This document shows positions 39,833-50,797 of a stretch of DNA of 64,000 nucleotides, piece by piece. A program made the position numbers and the translations under genes. The stretch spans positions 2,170,001 through 2,234,000 of the forward strand of contig NZ_CP042220.2 of NCBI RefSeq assembly GCF_007858975.2, in the 5' to 3' direction. The stretch's first letter is position 1; each line of letters starts with the position of its first letter. The notes under the pieces were generated by a model that made no database searches, was not told the origin of the DNA, and saw nothing but the letters and a program-made list of their open reading frames with translations. Origin of the DNA: Dickeya poaceiphila. Lineage in GTDB: Bacteria > Pseudomonadota > Gammaproteobacteria > Enterobacterales > Enterobacteriaceae.

Positions 39833-40462
39833 TCAGAATTTGTAACCCACACCAAACATAAATACCCACGGGTCGAGGTGAGTTTTAATGCTTTGATCCT
39901 GACCTGCAGCCTTAAATTTCACTTTAGTATCGATATCCATCCACCATACCGACATATTTAACAACCAGTTTTTATTCAGGTTGTAATCCAGGCCAGCCTG
40001 TGCGGCAACGCCCCAGGAGCTTTTCAGGTGCAAATCACTTAATTGACCGCCAAGGTCCTGGGTAAATTTCTCATCAAAGAATGTGGTGTAGTTCAGACCA
40101 ACGCCCAGATAAGGACGCAGTTTATCTGTACTCTGGCCAAAATAATATTGCGCCATTAATGTAGGTGGTAAGTGTTTTACCTCAGCAATCGAGCCAAGCG
40201 GCCCCAGGCTCACCTTATGCTTAAACGGCGTTGCCGCCAGCAATTCCATACCGATGTTATCGGTAAACATATAGCCGGCGGTCAGTCCTAGCTGAGTGTT
40301 GCTATTTACATCGAAAGAACCTTGCCCCAACACATCGTTAGAACCTGCATTCGGACGCACCGTCGCGGTTCCGGCACGCACAATCACATCACCAGCCTGA
40401 TGAGCCTGTGCCAGTGCAGGAATCATCGCCGCCGCTATCATTAATAAAGAAACCTTTTTCAT
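39833..40462 (-). CDS. ompW: Outer membrane protein OmpW
   Basis: A small eight-stranded barrel, 209 aa from the ATG at 40462 (a start at 40474 adds only four residues before MKKVSLLM). The signal peptide ends AQAHQAGDVIVRAG, where the mature protein begins near HQAGD, as in E. coli. Conserved: LGLTAGYMFTDNIGMELLAATPF and a C-terminal VFMFGVGYKF with final Phe. OmpW forms a narrow hydrophobic channel and is a colicin S4 receptor in E. coli; its substrate is uncertain. It keeps the E. coli position after trpA, but E. coli yciE/F/G are absent. Confidence 0.95.
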   Translation of the reverse strand: MKKVSLLMIAAAMIPALAQAHQAGDVIVRAGTATVRPNAGSNDVLGQGSFDVNSNTQLGLTAGYMFTDNIGMELLAATPFKHKVSLGPLGSIAEVKHLPPTLMAQYYFGQSTDKLRPYLGVGLNYTTFFDEKFTQDLGGQLSDLHLKSSWGVAAQAGLDYNLNKNWLLNMSVWWMDIDTKVKFKAAGQDQSIKTHLDPWVFMFGVGYKF

Positions 40463-40607
40463 TATCCACTCCATTTGTAAGGTTAATATCCGTGCGAACT
40501 ATACCCACTAAGGGTTATCGTTGTTTGAAGCCAGATCACATCCTGACAGGATTTTTACCACAAAACGACATTCATCAAACCACTGCAACCCTATAAAAAA
40601 CAAAGAA

Positions 40608-40621
40608 TTGATCCAAATCAA
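40608..40621. promoter_or_regulatory. Perfect FNR-type site between ompW and the cysteine-cluster gene
   Basis: TTGAT-CCAA-ATCAA matches TTGATN4ATCAA at every fixed position. It lies 146 bp upstream of ompW (minus) and 124 bp upstream of the 40745 gene (plus). E. coli ompW is oxygen-controlled, which favours ompW, but no clear promoter at the usual FNR distance was found for either gene. Confidence 0.6.
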
Positions 40622-40744
40622 AATGCCCACAAAGAACAAATTTGTTAGCTTCATAAAAAACGAGCTGCACACGCTGACGTTTCGGCGTAGATTCAGCGTT
40701 TACCCCAGTGATTTAACGCCGAGTGAGGCCGGTGGATAATCAAC

Positions 40745-41107
40745 ATGAGTAATAACATCAACCCTTGCATGGAATGCGGCGCGTGCTGCGGTTATTTTCG
40801 GGTATCATTTTACTGGTCGGAAGCTGATGACGGCGGTGGTGCCGTTCCCGTCGAACTGACCGAACCGGTAACACCATTTCTGCGTTGTATGGCTGGCACC
40901 AACAGCAAACCGGTTCGCTGTTGCGCGCTGGAAGGAACCATCGGTGAGTCGGTTAGCTGCAGCATCTATGCTCAACGGCCAACACCTTGCCATGAATTTT
41001 CGCAATCAGGAGAAAACGGTCAGCGCAACGATGCCTGTGATCGGGCGCGGGCAGCCTATGGCCTGCCGCCGCTTATCCCGGCCAGCGTTCCGCAACCTTG
41101 TTCATAA
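40745..41107 (+). CDS. YkgJ-family cysteine-cluster protein
   Basis: 120 aa. The N-terminal [11 protein letters not shown] is the CxxCxxCC signature of the YkgJ/UPF0153 family, thought to bind a metal or iron-sulfur cluster. Further cysteines at [30 protein letters not shown] and NDACDRA complete the pattern. It is soluble, with no signal peptide. The exact biochemical role is not known. It stands alone between ompW and yciC. Confidence 0.88.
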   Translation: MSNNINPCMECGACCGYFRVSFYWSEADDGGGAVPVELTEPVTPFLRCMAGTNSKPVRCCALEGTIGESVSCSIYAQRPTPCHEFSQSGENGQRNDACDRARAAYGLPPLIPASVPQPCS

Positions 41108-41221
41108 ATCAGAACAAAAATAGGCAGATAGCAGAAAGTCATGCCGGGGTGCCACGGAACGCCCGAACGGGTTACAATGGCCGGATAATATTTTATTGCT
41201 AACCTTTGCCAAGGAGTTTTC

Positions 41222-41974
41222 ATGCCTATCACGGCCAGCAGGTTGTACCGTGACACCTTGAATTTTACGCGTAACCAGTTTTTCAGCATTCTGATGCTGG
41301 CACTGCTGACGTCCTTGATCACCGTTGTGCTCGGACATGCCTTTACCCCCGACAGCGAGCAACTGCAACAACTCAGCAACAGCAATCTGGATCTGTCCTC
41401 AATTGAACAGCCCGGCATCAGCGACATCATCCAGCAACTTTCCCCTGAGCAACAACTCATCCTGCTGAAAGCCTCTGCCGCTGGCACCTTTGCCACACTG
41501 GTGGGGAATGCTTTGTTAACCGGCGGCATGTTGATGCTAATCCAGCTGGTATCAGCCGGTCATCAAACCAGCGCACTGCGTGCAATTGCCGCTTCTGCGC
41601 CACTCTTACCTCGCCTGCTGCTACTGATACTGGTTTGCACCCTGCTGATTCAGCTAGGTATGCTGTTGGTTGTCGTGCCAGGGATTCTGCTCTCTATCGC
41701 TTTTAGTCTGTCGCCGGTAATCGCCGTTACCGAAAAACGGGGGATCTTCGCCTCCATGCGCGCCAGCAGTTCGCTGGCATTTTCCCATTTTCGCCAGACG
41801 GCACCGGCGGTAATGCTGTGGCTGCTGGCCAAAATCGCGTTGCTATTGTTGATCGCGCGTTTGCCGATGGTATCACCGACGGCTATGGCCGTGATTCTAA
41901 ACGGTATCAGTAACATACTTTCCGCCATGCTGCTGGTGTATGTATTTCGTCTGTACATGCTGGTGCGCGGTTGA
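41222..41974 (+). CDS. yciC: UPF0259 membrane protein YciC
   Basis: 250 aa (E. coli 247), with about six hydrophobic segments; residues 20-40, 88-110, 118-160 and 196-248 are clearest. Conserved: [69 protein letters not shown]. Function is not established. AAGGAG at 41212-41217 precedes the ATG. It heads the yciC-yciB-yciA stretch, same order as E. coli. Confidence 0.94.
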   Translation: MPITASRLYRDTLNFTRNQFFSILMLALLTSLITVVLGHAFTPDSEQLQQLSNSNLDLSSIEQPGISDIIQQLSPEQQLILLKASAAGTFATLVGNALLTGGMLMLIQLVSAGHQTSALRAIAASAPLLPRLLLLILVCTLLIQLGMLLVVVPGILLSIAFSLSPVIAVTEKRGIFASMRASSSLAFSHFRQTAPAVMLWLLAKIALLLLIARLPMVSPTAMAVILNGISNILSAMLLVYVFRLYMLVRG

Positions 41975-42170
41975 TTATTGATTGTCCCGGAGTGGCGGCG
42001 ACGCCGCTCCTTAATCAGCCCCGTCATCGCCGCCATAACGTAATTTTCTGCAAATTGTTACGATAAATCGGGAATCGCATTGCACAAACGGCGATAATAA
42101 TTCAGAGACAGTCCACCTTTTTGATACATGCGGCCCCATCCCACATCGGGATAAGCGACGGATTAACACA

Positions 42171-42731
42171 ATGAAGCAAATTATTGATTTTATTCCACTT
42201 ATTGTATTTTTTATCTGTTATAAGCTGTATGACATTTATGTCGCCTCTGGTGCATTGATTGCCGCAACGGCAGCCGCGTTGCTGTTTAGCTGGTTTATTT
42301 ATCGCAAAATCGAAAAGATGATGCTGCTGACTTTTTTGATGGTTGCGGTATTTGGCACCCTGACGCTGGTTTTCCATAACGATCAATTCATTAAATGGAA
42401 AGTCACGATTATTTATACATTGTTCTCTATCGCTTTGCTGTTCAGCCAGTTCGTCATGAAGAAGCCTCTGATTCAGCGTATGCTGGGTAAAGAGCTGTCA
42501 TTACCCGAAATAGTATGGGCAAAACTGAACATTTCATGGGCGATATTTTTCCTGTTGTGCGGCCTGGCCAATATTTATATTGCTTTCTGGTTGCCACAAA
42601 ACGTTTGGGTTGACTTTAAAGTATTTGGCCTTACCGGCCTGACTCTGGTATTTACATTATTGTGCGGCGTTTACATTTATCGTCATCTACCGGCTGAGAC
42701 GGAAAAGACGGAAAATGAAGGCGAAAAATGA
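42171..42731 (+). CDS. yciB: Inner-membrane septation protein A family, YciB
   Basis: 186 aa (E. coli 179), with five or six helices beginning [20 protein letters not shown] and including [17 protein letters not shown] and [20 protein letters not shown]. The family (IspA/YciB) is linked to cell-envelope integrity and septation; the mechanism is unknown. The C-terminus is a charged Glu/Lys tail. yciA starts 52 bp further on. Confidence 0.95.
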   Translation: MKQIIDFIPLIVFFICYKLYDIYVASGALIAATAAALLFSWFIYRKIEKMMLLTFLMVAVFGTLTLVFHNDQFIKWKVTIIYTLFSIALLFSQFVMKKPLIQRMLGKELSLPEIVWAKLNISWAIFFLLCGLANIYIAFWLPQNVWVDFKVFGLTGLTLVFTLLCGVYIYRHLPAETEKTENEGEK

Positions 42732-42783
42732 TTTTCTGGCACAAACTGATTATTGACTACTCACAAGCGGATTCGTTGACCTT

Positions 42784-43206
42784 ATGAGCAAACAAGACGT
42801 ATTACCTCACGGCGAGCTGGTGCTGCGCACATTGGCTATGCCAGCTGATACCAACGCCAACGGCGATATTTTTGGCGGCTGGTTGATGTCGCAGATGGAT
42901 ATCGGCGGCGCTATTCTGGCAAAAGAGATTGCAGAAGGCCGTGTTGTCACCGTTCGGGTTGACGGCATGACGTTTCTCAAACCCGTTGCGGTCGGCGATG
43001 TAGTCTGCTGTTATGCCCGCTGCGTTCGTACGGGCTGCAGTTCAATGACCATCAATGTAGAAGTATGGGTGAAAAAGGTGTCGACCGATCCTATCGGCCA
43101 ACGCTACCGCGCTACTGAAGCGTTGTTTACTTATGTTGCAGTAGACGAAGACGGTAGACCGCGTGAGCTACCGAAAGGGAAAAGCAATTTCGAGCCTGAA
43201 CAATAA
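42784..43206 (+). CDS. yciA: Acyl-CoA thioesterase YciA
   Basis: 140 aa (E. coli 132), a hotdog-fold hydrolase of fatty acyl-CoA esters. Catalytic Asp/Asn region in ADTNANGDIFGGWLMSQMDI (near residues 22-41), then VDGMTFLKPVAVGDVVCCYA. The C-terminus FTYVAVDEDGRPRELPKGK is the usual family end. AGTTAGTG-like spacing is poor ahead of the ATG, so coupling to yciB is possible. Confidence 0.95.
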   Translation: MSKQDVLPHGELVLRTLAMPADTNANGDIFGGWLMSQMDIGGAILAKEIAEGRVVTVRVDGMTFLKPVAVGDVVCCYARCVRTGCSSMTINVEVWVKKVSTDPIGQRYRATEALFTYVAVDEDGRPRELPKGKSNFEPEQ

Positions 43207-43226
43207 TAGTTATCATGGCAAGCCAA

Positions 43227-43250
43227 TAAGGCACCGCTAGCGGTGCCTTA
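43227..43250. terminator. Bidirectional terminator between yciA and tonB
   Basis: A 24-bp perfect palindrome: AAGGCACCGC (43228-43237), TA, GCGGTGCCTT (43240-43249). The plus strand continues ATTTGTC and the minus strand ATTGGC, so the U-runs are short. Genes on both sides converge on it. Confidence 0.8.
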
Positions 43251-43302
43251 TTTGTCAGAGTAATGATTGTCAGTAACGATTTGTTAACATCAGCCGCAAC
43301 CC

Positions 43303-44031
43303 TTATTCCATCGCTGCGCCACCGTTGATTCGGAAGATAATCGTCACTACCAGGTCTTTCCCAGGTTTGTTTTGTTCATAGCGCCATTTACGCATAGCCT
43401 GCTTGATGTCACGCTCAAACATGTTGTTAGGTTCAGCGGCCAGCACGCGGACATTATCTACCCGCCCCGACTCATCAACATCGAACTGTAGCTTAACCCG
43501 CCCTTCAATTCGTAAAGCGAACGCCCTGGCCGGATACTCTGGCTGCACCCGATTCAACGGTCTCGGACCAGAGGGCTGAGCACTGGCGACCGGTGCCTGA
43601 GCCACGGGTGCCGGATTATGGCTAACCGTTTGACTGGATTGCGGTTCAGGCGTGGTTTCACGCGGCATTTCTTTCGGTGGTTCTACCTTCTTCACCGGCT
43701 TGGGTTCTGGTTTTACCTTTGGTTTGGGCCGGGGTTTCGGCTCAGGTAACGGAACAGCAACAGGCGTCGGCAATGGCGGCGGTTCTGGCTGGACCTCTGG
43801 CTCCGGCGGCGGTTCCTGCGCTTTTTCAGGTTCAGGCAGAGGCGCAGGAGCAACCGCCTGCGGTGCCGTGTTCACCATCATCACCTGGATCGGTTGCGGG
43901 GTCGGTGGCAGCTTGACTGATGTATTAAATGAAGCAAACAGCAATCCGGCAATCAATGAGCCATGAAAACCCACGGAAACCAGCATAGGCCATGAATATC
44001 GGCGGGTCAGGAAAAATGTTTTCTGCGGCAT
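43303..44031 (-). CDS. tonB: Energy-transducing protein TonB
   Basis: Couples the proton-motive force (through ExbBD) to siderophore and B12 receptors. 242 aa from the ATG at 44031; a GTG at 44052 is a weaker alternative. The N-terminal membrane anchor ([19 protein letters not shown], about residues 16-34) includes the essential Ser/His pair. The middle is a Pro-Glu then Pro-Lys rod ([30 protein letters not shown]). The C-terminal domain has [20 protein letters not shown], the QPEYP segment meeting the TonB box, and [12 protein letters not shown] Fur box lies upstream. Confidence 0.96.
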   Translation of the reverse strand: MPQKTFFLTRRYSWPMLVSVGFHGSLIAGLLFASFNTSVKLPPTPQPIQVMMVNTAPQAVAPAPLPEPEKAQEPPPEPEVQPEPPPLPTPVAVPLPEPKPRPKPKVKPEPKPVKKVEPPKEMPRETTPEPQSSQTVSHNPAPVAQAPVASAQPSGPRPLNRVQPEYPARAFALRIEGRVKLQFDVDESGRVDNVRVLAAEPNNMFERDIKQAMRKWRYEQNKPGKDLVVTIIFRINGGAAME

Positions 44032-44067
44032 AGTTATATGATGTCCTCTCACTGCGCAAGTTTAAAT

Positions 44068-44086
44068 GCAAATGACAATCATATTC
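44068..44086. promoter_or_regulatory. Fur box upstream of tonB
   Basis: GCAAATGACAATCATATTC agrees with the 19-bp GATAATGATAATCATTATC consensus at 14 positions. It lies 37-55 bp upstream of the tonB start, where iron-loaded Fur would repress. Confidence 0.8.
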
Positions 44087-44237
44087 AATAGAGGCAGATC
44101 AATTCCCGCTGCTGACAGACTGTATCCGCTCCATTTCCAGACTATAACGCCGGGCTAACCGCTATGGGGATTGCCCCATCAACATCATCGCGTATGATGA
44201 CGGTTCCACCTCATCATCTGACAGATAGGGATTTACC

Positions 44238-44534
44238 ATGTTGTATGTGATTTATGCCACCGATGTGTCTGGTTCGCTGGAAAAACGCCTGGCTGCCCGC
44301 CCCGCACATCTCGCACGCCTGCAAACGCTGCGAGATCAAGGTCGCCTGTTAACCGCAGGACCATTGCCAGCCATCGACAGTGAAGATCCTGGCGCAGCCG
44401 GGTTTACCGGTTCTACCGTGATTGCCGAGTTCCCGTCACTGGAAGATGCCCAACAGTGGGCCAACGACGATCCCTATGTCGCCGCCGGTGTTTACGAAAC
44501 GGTTAGCATTAAGCCATTCAAAAAAGTATTTTAA
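44238..44534 (+). CDS. yciI: YciI-family protein
   Basis: 98 aa, equal to E. coli YciI. A ferredoxin-like fold with the conserved His/Asp pair: [40 protein letters not shown] and [20 protein letters not shown]. The family is structurally related to muconolactone isomerases; a substrate is not established. ATAGGGAT provides the ribosome site. In E. coli it follows tonB in the same way. Confidence 0.96.
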   Translation: MLYVIYATDVSGSLEKRLAARPAHLARLQTLRDQGRLLTAGPLPAIDSEDPGAAGFTGSTVIAEFPSLEDAQQWANDDPYVAAGVYETVSIKPFKKVF

Positions 44535-44661
44535 TCTAACATTGACGGAGGTCATGGTATTTTCATCAACAAACACCTCCGTTAACCCATTAACTATCTG
44601 AAATATTTTAGTCATTTAACGATGTTATGTTGGCGGCAGTTTTCTTTAGAGAGTCATTGCC

Positions 44662-46365
44662 ATGTCAGCATCCGCCCCGTCACGCTCCGGTTTCCTGGAC
44701 AAAATACGCCAGTACCGCCTGAGTTTTCTTTCCGGTTTACTGTTGATCATCGGATTGTTTTCTTTACTACAGGTATTGTCTGTAGGGATGATATCGAAAA
44801 CCATGACTGACGTGCGCCAGGACAGCGCCGCCAACGAAGCCCTGCGCCAGCAGCAGGCGTTAATGGATCAGGCTCGCATGGAAGTGATGAACGCCAGCGA
44901 TAAGCTCAATCGCGCTGGAATTTACCTGATGTTTGATAAGGAAACCGGTTCAGTCGGCAGTTGGAATAGCCTGATGTCCGAAGCGGAAGAGTCATTAACT
45001 CACGCACAAGCCTATTACCAGAAGCTGGAACGCTACATTGGTTCTGCCCGTAACGATGCGGCCTTCACCGATCTTAAAAACAGCTATCAACAACTCTACA
45101 ACGGGTTGCTCGAACTGGCGCAAGGTATAAAAAAAACCAATGAAATCGATATCTTCTTTGCCGTTCCTATCCAGGCTTATCAAACGCAGTTTACTCAAAA
45201 GTACGCCCATTACCTGCAAGAAAACGATAGTCGTCAGAAACAACACGCCCAGCAGTTATTAGATAACCTTGACGCCAGCCACACGCTGTTTATCGTCATT
45301 TTGGGGTTGTTGCTGGTCATTTCGCTGGCCGTCTGGATTGGTGTCAATAAGGTGATCGTTCATCCACTTCGACGCATTACCGACCACTTGCGGTTGATAG
45401 CCTCCGGGGACTTGTCACACAACATCGGCATAGAAAAGCGCGCAACGCGTGAAATCGCCCTGCTGAACAGCAGCGTGGTTCAGATGCAGAGCGGTCTGGT
45501 AACCCTGATAAGCCAGGTTCGTCAGGGTATGGAAACCATGATGCAACAAGTCAGCCACGTTACAACCGACAACCGCCAATTGTCTGAGCAGGCAAACCGG
45601 CAATCCGCTGAACTGAAAGTCACCACCGAGCACATTATCCAGCTTAGTCAGCACCTTGAGCAGAACGCCCGGTATACGGAAAAAGCCAGTCATCATGCGC
45701 AGGAAACCAGTCATATCGCCACCCAAGGCGAAACCATGATGAGCGACGTCAGCAATGCGATGCAGAATATTTCCAGCCGTAGCAAGGAGATGACAGAAGT
45801 CATTTCGCTGATAGAAAACGTCGCGTTTCAGACGCATATTCTGTCGCTGAATGCCGCCATTGAAGCTGCACGCGCCGGGGAAATGGGTAAAGGCTTTTCA
45901 GTCGTCGCCCGCGAAGTGGGTACACTGGCTTCACAGAGCAGCCAGTCGGCTCAAAACATTAATGCACTGATTCATGAGTCAGACAACAGTGTTGCTACGG
46001 GAGTCAGACTGGTTGTGCACCTCAATGACAGCCTGCAGGAAATTATTCAGGCTGCCAAAGGCACCAGCACGTTCCTGAGTGAAATTACCGATATTTCGCA
46101 ACAGCAGAATCAAAGCATTCATGAAGTGACCAACCGCATCAGCTCACTCAACGATACCGTGAAACAGAACGCCTTGCAGGTGGAAGCTTCTGCGCATACC
46201 TGCCTCCAACTGCTTGAGCAGGCCAACGCGCTTAATCTGTCAGTCTCGCTGTTCCAGTTACCCGGCGTAGCTGAAGAACAAGCTGAACCCAATGCGCCAC
46301 AAGCGATACCTGCTAAGGTCAACAACGGTTATGCCGTTCTGCCGCAGCACTCGCCAGCGCTGTAA
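44662..46365 (+). CDS. Methyl-accepting chemotaxis protein
   Basis: 567 aa. N-terminal membrane helix (about 20-44), a periplasmic four-helix sensing domain of the Tar/Tsr type (about 45-207), a second helix (LFIVILGLLLVISLAVWIGV, about 207-226), a HAMP domain (PLRRITDHLRLIASGDLSHN), and a cytoplasmic coiled coil with the conserved hairpin tip ENVAFQTHILSLNAAIEAAR / AGEMGKGFSVVAREV that binds CheA and CheW. No C-terminal NWETF-type CheR-docking pentapeptide is present. The ligand is unknown. It stands alone where E. coli has kch. Confidence 0.95.
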   Translation: MSASAPSRSGFLDKIRQYRLSFLSGLLLIIGLFSLLQVLSVGMISKTMTDVRQDSAANEALRQQQALMDQARMEVMNASDKLNRAGIYLMFDKETGSVGSWNSLMSEAEESLTHAQAYYQKLERYIGSARNDAAFTDLKNSYQQLYNGLLELAQGIKKTNEIDIFFAVPIQAYQTQFTQKYAHYLQENDSRQKQHAQQLLDNLDASHTLFIVILGLLLVISLAVWIGVNKVIVHPLRRITDHLRLIASGDLSHNIGIEKRATREIALLNSSVVQMQSGLVTLISQVRQGMETMMQQVSHVTTDNRQLSEQANRQSAELKVTTEHIIQLSQHLEQNARYTEKASHHAQETSHIATQGETMMSDVSNAMQNISSRSKEMTEVISLIENVAFQTHILSLNAAIEAARAGEMGKGFSVVAREVGTLASQSSQSAQNINALIHESDNSVATGVRLVVHLNDSLQEIIQAAKGTSTFLSEITDISQQQNQSIHEVTNRISSLNDTVKQNALQVEASAHTCLQLLEQANALNLSVSLFQLPGVAEEQAEPNAPQAIPAKVNNGYAVLPQHSPAL

Positions 46366-46399
46366 TGAGTCAGACGAACAAAATACTCAGATAAACGAG

Positions 46400-46431
46400 A
46401 AGGCCCAACGCGCTGATGAACATTGGGCCTT
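46400..46431. terminator. Hairpin between the chemoreceptor gene and yciY
   Basis: AAGGCCCAA (46400-46408) pairs with TTGGGCCTT (46423-46431) around 14 nt. Both T-runs are short. It lies between convergent genes and probably terminates both. Confidence 0.65.
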
Positions 46432-46453
46432 ACTTACAGCAGATATCCACAGA

Positions 46454-46630
46454 TTACCACTCGTAAGCCACCGCATATAATAATGCACGGCGCTGCTGTT
46501 TCTGACGCAGGTAATACATGTGGTGGATATGTCGGTAACTGCGAGACTGGGCCTCAAGCCAGCGACTCCGACGGCGTTGCACCTGACGCTGCATACGCCA
46601 ACGGCTGATCTCATTCCGGCTGCGTTTCAT
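46454..46630 (-). CDS. yciY: Small basic protein YciY
   Basis: 58 aa from the ATG at 46630, aligning with the start of E. coli YciY (57 aa): MKRSRNEISRWRMQRQVQRR, RSRWLEAQSR. Strongly basic, with Arg-rich helices; no known function. A longer frame to 46738 adds unmatched residues. The ribosome site is weak. It diverges from cls, as in E. coli. Confidence 0.8.
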   Translation of the reverse strand: MKRSRNEISRWRMQRQVQRRRSRWLEAQSRSYRHIHHMYYLRQKQQRRALLYAVAYEW

Positions 46631-46838
46631 GGCACGACTCTTACGATAAGCATGATAGGTTTGTCTATTATATCCCCCCGTTCTTGCGCGCCAAGAGCGA
46701 CAACCGGATTTTTCCGAATCTACGTCCTTATTTGCCATACACTATGGTATTCAGAGTAAAGGACTTTCCCCTTTATGGAACTATGCATACACTTGACCAG
46801 GTGAACATTACCGCAACAGGGAATCGTGCATTGTTACT

Positions 46839-48299
46839 ATGACAGCATTTTATACTGTACTGAGCGGATTACTGGCTTTCAGCTATTGGCTGCTTATTGC
46901 CAGTATTACGCTACGTATTCTGATGAAAAGGCGTGCTGTCCCTTCTGCAATGGCCTGGCTGTTAGTGATTTATATTCTGCCATTGGTCGGGATCGTCGCT
47001 TACCTGTTATTTGGTGAACTGCACCTGGGGAAACGTCGCGCAGAGCGCGCTCGGCAAATGTGGCCGGTTACCGCCCAGTGGTTACGGGAGCTAAAAGAAT
47101 ACCGCCGTATTTTCGCCACCGAAAATAGCGAAGTGGCGCGCTCATTATTCCAGCTGTGCGAACGCCGCCAGGGTATCGGCGGTATCAAAGGCAATCAGCT
47201 ACAGTTATTGACCTCATTTGACGGCACCATCAAAACACTGCTCCGTGACATCGAATTAGCCCGTAACAACATCGAAATGGTGTTTTACATCTGGCAAATG
47301 GGTGGTCTGGTAGAGCAGGTGATGACTGCCCTGCTGGCAGCATCGCGGCGCGGAGTCAAATGCCGCATCCTGCTAGACTCAGCTGGCAGCGTGCAGTTCT
47401 TTCACAGCACGTATCCGGAGATGATGCGCACCGCCGGCATTACAGTAGTGGATGCGTTGCAAGTGAATCTGTTGCGCGCTTTCCTGCGCCGAATGGATTT
47501 GCGCCAGCACCGCAAGGTGATCCTGATAGACAATCGCATCGCCTATACCGGCAGCATGAATATGGTGGACCCGCGTTACTTCAAGCAGGAATCCGGCGTT
47601 GGTCAGTGGGTAGACCTGATGGTGCGCATCGAAGGGCCGGTAACCACCACGATGGGTGTTATCTATAGTATGGACTGGGAAATGGAAACCGGTCAGCGCC
47701 TGCCGCCACCGCCGCCCGATGTAAACATCATGCCGTTTGAGCAAGAACGCGGTCATACAGTGCAGGTCATCGCTTCTGGTCCCGGCTACCCTGAAGATAT
47801 GATTCATCAGGCGTTACTGACCGCGGTTTACTCTGCCCGTCACCAGTTGATCATGACTACCCCTTATTTTGTACCGAGCGATGACCTACAACACGCCATC
47901 TGCACCGCCGCCCAGCGCGGCGTAGAGGTCAGTATCATCGTACCGTGCAAAAATGACTCCATGATGGTTGGCTGGGCCTGCAAAGCCTTTTTCACCGAAT
48001 TACTGGCGGCGGGAGCCAAGATTTATCAATTTGAAGGTGGGTTGCTGCATACCAAGAGTGTACTGGTCGATGGGCAACTTAGCCTGGTCGGAACAGTCAA
48101 TCTGGATATGCGCAGCCTGTGGCTGAACTTCGAAATCACCCTGGTGATTGACGATGACGCATTCGGCAGCGACCTGGCCTGTGTACAGGAGGATTATATG
48201 TCCCGTTCGCGTCTGTTAAGCGCTGAAGAATGGTTAACGCGCCCTTATTGGCAACGTATTGTCGAGCGGCTGTTCTACTTTTTTAGTCCGTTGCTGTAA
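46839..48299 (+). CDS. cls: Cardiolipin synthase A
   Basis: Condenses two phosphatidylglycerols to cardiolipin and glycerol in the inner membrane. 486 aa, the E. coli ClsA length. Two N-terminal membrane helices (about 3-27 and 37-60), then two phospholipase-D HKD motifs: [20 protein letters not shown] (near residue 224) and [20 protein letters not shown] (near 404). Conserved [10 protein letters not shown] and [12 protein letters not shown] regions match ClsA. yciU follows 53 bp on. Confidence 0.97.
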   Translation: MTAFYTVLSGLLAFSYWLLIASITLRILMKRRAVPSAMAWLLVIYILPLVGIVAYLLFGELHLGKRRAERARQMWPVTAQWLRELKEYRRIFATENSEVARSLFQLCERRQGIGGIKGNQLQLLTSFDGTIKTLLRDIELARNNIEMVFYIWQMGGLVEQVMTALLAASRRGVKCRILLDSAGSVQFFHSTYPEMMRTAGITVVDALQVNLLRAFLRRMDLRQHRKVILIDNRIAYTGSMNMVDPRYFKQESGVGQWVDLMVRIEGPVTTTMGVIYSMDWEMETGQRLPPPPPDVNIMPFEQERGHTVQVIASGPGYPEDMIHQALLTAVYSARHQLIMTTPYFVPSDDLQHAICTAAQRGVEVSIIVPCKNDSMMVGWACKAFFTELLAAGAKIYQFEGGLLHTKSVLVDGQLSLVGTVNLDMRSLWLNFEITLVIDDDAFGSDLACVQEDYMSRSRLLSAEEWLTRPYWQRIVERLFYFFSPLL

Positions 48300-48340
48300 T
48301 CACACTGCCCTTCATGCTCTAATACCCCATCACGTTTTAA

Positions 48341-48676
<336 letters not shown>

Positions 48677-48743
48677 CGAACCGTTTCGTAAAACTCGCAG
48701 GGTTTAGCTGGTCACCACACTGACTAAACGCTAAAAACAGCAA

Positions 48744-48768
48744 AACGCCCCATTAACGGGGCGTTTTT
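48744..48768. terminator. Terminator between yciU and oppF
   Basis: AACGCCCC (48744-48751) pairs with GGGGCGTT (48758-48765), then TTTTTA on the plus strand; the minus strand continues TTGCTGTTTTTAG. Serves convergent genes. Confidence 0.88.
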
Positions 48769-48790
48769 ACTTAATAAGCTTAACAACACA

Positions 48791-49795
48791 TTACGATATT
48801 GGGTCCACCTTCAGGCAAGACACCGCGTGACGGAAGCTGCCTTCAAGTACTGGCCGGGTTTTGGCGCACTCCGGCCCGACAACCGGGCAACGGGTGCAGA
48901 AAACACAGCCCGACGGCGGGTTAATCGGTGACGGCAGATCGCCTTCCAGCAGTTGAATCTGCTTGTTGCGCTCTTTATCCGGATCAGGAATCGGTACCGC
49001 TGACATCAATGCACGCGTGTAAGGATGCTGCGGATTGTGGTACAGCTCGTCATAAGTCCCCAGTTCTACCGCATGGCCCAGATACATCACCAGCACGCGG
49101 TCAGAAATGTGTTTCACCACCGACAAATCATGGGCGATAAAGATCAGTGACAGCCCCATCTCCCGCTGCAACTGTTGCAGCAGATTCACTACCTGAGCCT
49201 GAATTGACACGTCCAGCGCGGAAACCGGCTCGTCACAGATAATCAGCTTCGGTTCCAGAATCAACGCACGAGCAATGCCGATACGCTGACACTGACCACC
49301 GGAAAATTCATGTGGGTAGCGGTTGATGAGGTTCGGCAGCAAACCGACCTTCATCATCATCGTTTTGACGCGATCTTTCACTTCCTGACGCGACATATCT
49401 GGATGGTAGGTACGCAACGGCTCAGCGATAATTTCGCCGATGGTCATACGCGGGTTGAGCGAGGCCAACGGGTCCTGGAAAATCATCTGAATATCGCTAC
49501 GTACATCACGCCATTCAGTGTCACGCATTCCCAGCAGGTCTTTTCCCAGCCAGCTAATACGCCCGCTGGTCGCTTTTACCAGACCAATAATGGCGCGAGC
49601 CAGCGTGGATTTACCACACCCCGACTCCCCGACCACGCCCAGCGTTTCCCCTTCGTACAAACGCAGGGTAACGCCATCCACAGCCTTGAGCTTTTTAGCC
49701 GGCTGCCAGAACCACTGCTTGTCATCACGGATATCAAAGTGGACTTTCAGTTCATCCACTTCAAGCAATACTTTTTTGTTTTCCAACTCATTCAT
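48791..49795 (-). CDS. oppF: Oligopeptide ABC transporter ATPase OppF
   Basis: 334 aa, the E. coli length. Walker [21 protein letters not shown] (near 54-73), signature [19 protein letters not shown], Walker [15 protein letters not shown], and the C-terminal oligopeptide-transporter extension with its Cys cluster [19 protein letters not shown]. With OppD it powers uptake of peptides up to about five residues. The ATG overlaps the oppD stop (ATGA). Confidence 0.98.
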   Translation of the reverse strand: MNELENKKVLLEVDELKVHFDIRDDKQWFWQPAKKLKAVDGVTLRLYEGETLGVVGESGCGKSTLARAIIGLVKATSGRISWLGKDLLGMRDTEWRDVRSDIQMIFQDPLASLNPRMTIGEIIAEPLRTYHPDMSRQEVKDRVKTMMMKVGLLPNLINRYPHEFSGGQCQRIGIARALILEPKLIICDEPVSALDVSIQAQVVNLLQQLQREMGLSLIFIAHDLSVVKHISDRVLVMYLGHAVELGTYDELYHNPQHPYTRALMSAVPIPDPDKERNKQIQLLEGDLPSPINPPSGCVFCTRCPVVGPECAKTRPVLEGSFRHAVSCLKVDPIS

Positions 49796-50781
49796 ACTAA
49801 TTCCCCCACACTCCGGAAACAGGCACGCAGACGCCCTTCGCCAAACGACGTCAATTCAGGCGTATGGTGGCACTGTTCCTGTGCATACGGGCAACGCGGC
49901 TGGAAAGGACACCCTTTCGGCAAACGCAACAGGTTGGGTGGATTTCCCGGAATAGTGGCCAGCACCTCATTCTCTTCATCAAGACGCGGAATCGCTTTCA
50001 ACAGGCCAAGTGAGTACGGATGCGTCGGTTCATAGAAAATTTCGCGCGCACTGCCGTACTCCATAGTCCGACCGGCGTACATCACCAGTACTTTATCGCA
50101 AATACCGGCCACCACGCCCAGGTCGTGGGTGATCATAATAATGGCGGTATTGAATTCACGTTTAAGGTCATTGAGCAACGTCATGATCTGCGCCTGCACC
50201 GTTACGTCGAGCGCCGTGGTCGGCTCGTCGGCGATTAGCAGTTTGGGGCGGCACAGCAGCGCCATTGCGATCATCACACGCTGGCGCATCCCGCCGGAAA
50301 ACTCGTGCGGATACATGCGCATCCGTTTTCTGGCTTCCGGCATTTTCACCGCATCCAGCATACGTACCGATTCTTCAAATGCTTCGCTTTTGCCAAGCTT
50401 CTTGTGCTGCATCAGCACTTCCATCAACTGATCGCCAACACGCATGTAGGGGTTCAGCGATGTCATCGGGTCCTGAAAAATCATGGCGATCTCTTCCGCA
50501 CGCAGGCGATTAAGTTCGCGCTCCGGCAGATTGAGAATCTCACGACCATTAAATCGGGCAGAGCCGCCGATACGGCCATTGGCCGCCAGCAGGCCCATCA
50601 GCGCAAACGCGGTCTGAGACTTACCAGAACCGGATTCCCCGACAATCCCCAGCGTTTCACCAGCACTGAGCGAAAAATTAAGATCATTCACCGCCGTGAC
50701 ATCACCATCCGGCGTACTGAAAGTCACGCGCAAATCTTTCACATCAAGCAGCGCATCGCGGGTTTCTGACGTATTCACCAT
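49792..50781 (-). CDS. oppD: Oligopeptide ABC transporter ATPase OppD
   Basis: 329 aa from the ATG at 50781; AAGGAGA lies 11 bases ahead. A start at 50835 would overlap oppC and is unmatched; a GTG immediately after is possible. Walker [18 protein letters not shown], signature [18 protein letters not shown], Walker [15 protein letters not shown], and the C-terminal Cys cluster [16 protein letters not shown]. Forms the ATPase pair with OppF. Confidence 0.97.
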   Translation of the reverse strand: MVNTSETRDALLDVKDLRVTFSTPDGDVTAVNDLNFSLSAGETLGIVGESGSGKSQTAFALMGLLAANGRIGGSARFNGREILNLPERELNRLRAEEIAMIFQDPMTSLNPYMRVGDQLMEVLMQHKKLGKSEAFEESVRMLDAVKMPEARKRMRMYPHEFSGGMRQRVMIAMALLCRPKLLIADEPTTALDVTVQAQIMTLLNDLKREFNTAIIMITHDLGVVAGICDKVLVMYAGRTMEYGSAREIFYEPTHPYSLGLLKAIPRLDEENEVLATIPGNPPNLLRLPKGCPFQPRCPYAQEQCHHTPELTSFGEGRLRACFRSVGELV

Positions 50782-50797
50782 AATATGAAGCGTCTCC

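Noticed and set aside
40475..40744. Search for an ompW promoter at class II distance from the FNR site
   Set aside because: No convincing -10 was found at the expected positions, so only the FNR site itself is reported.
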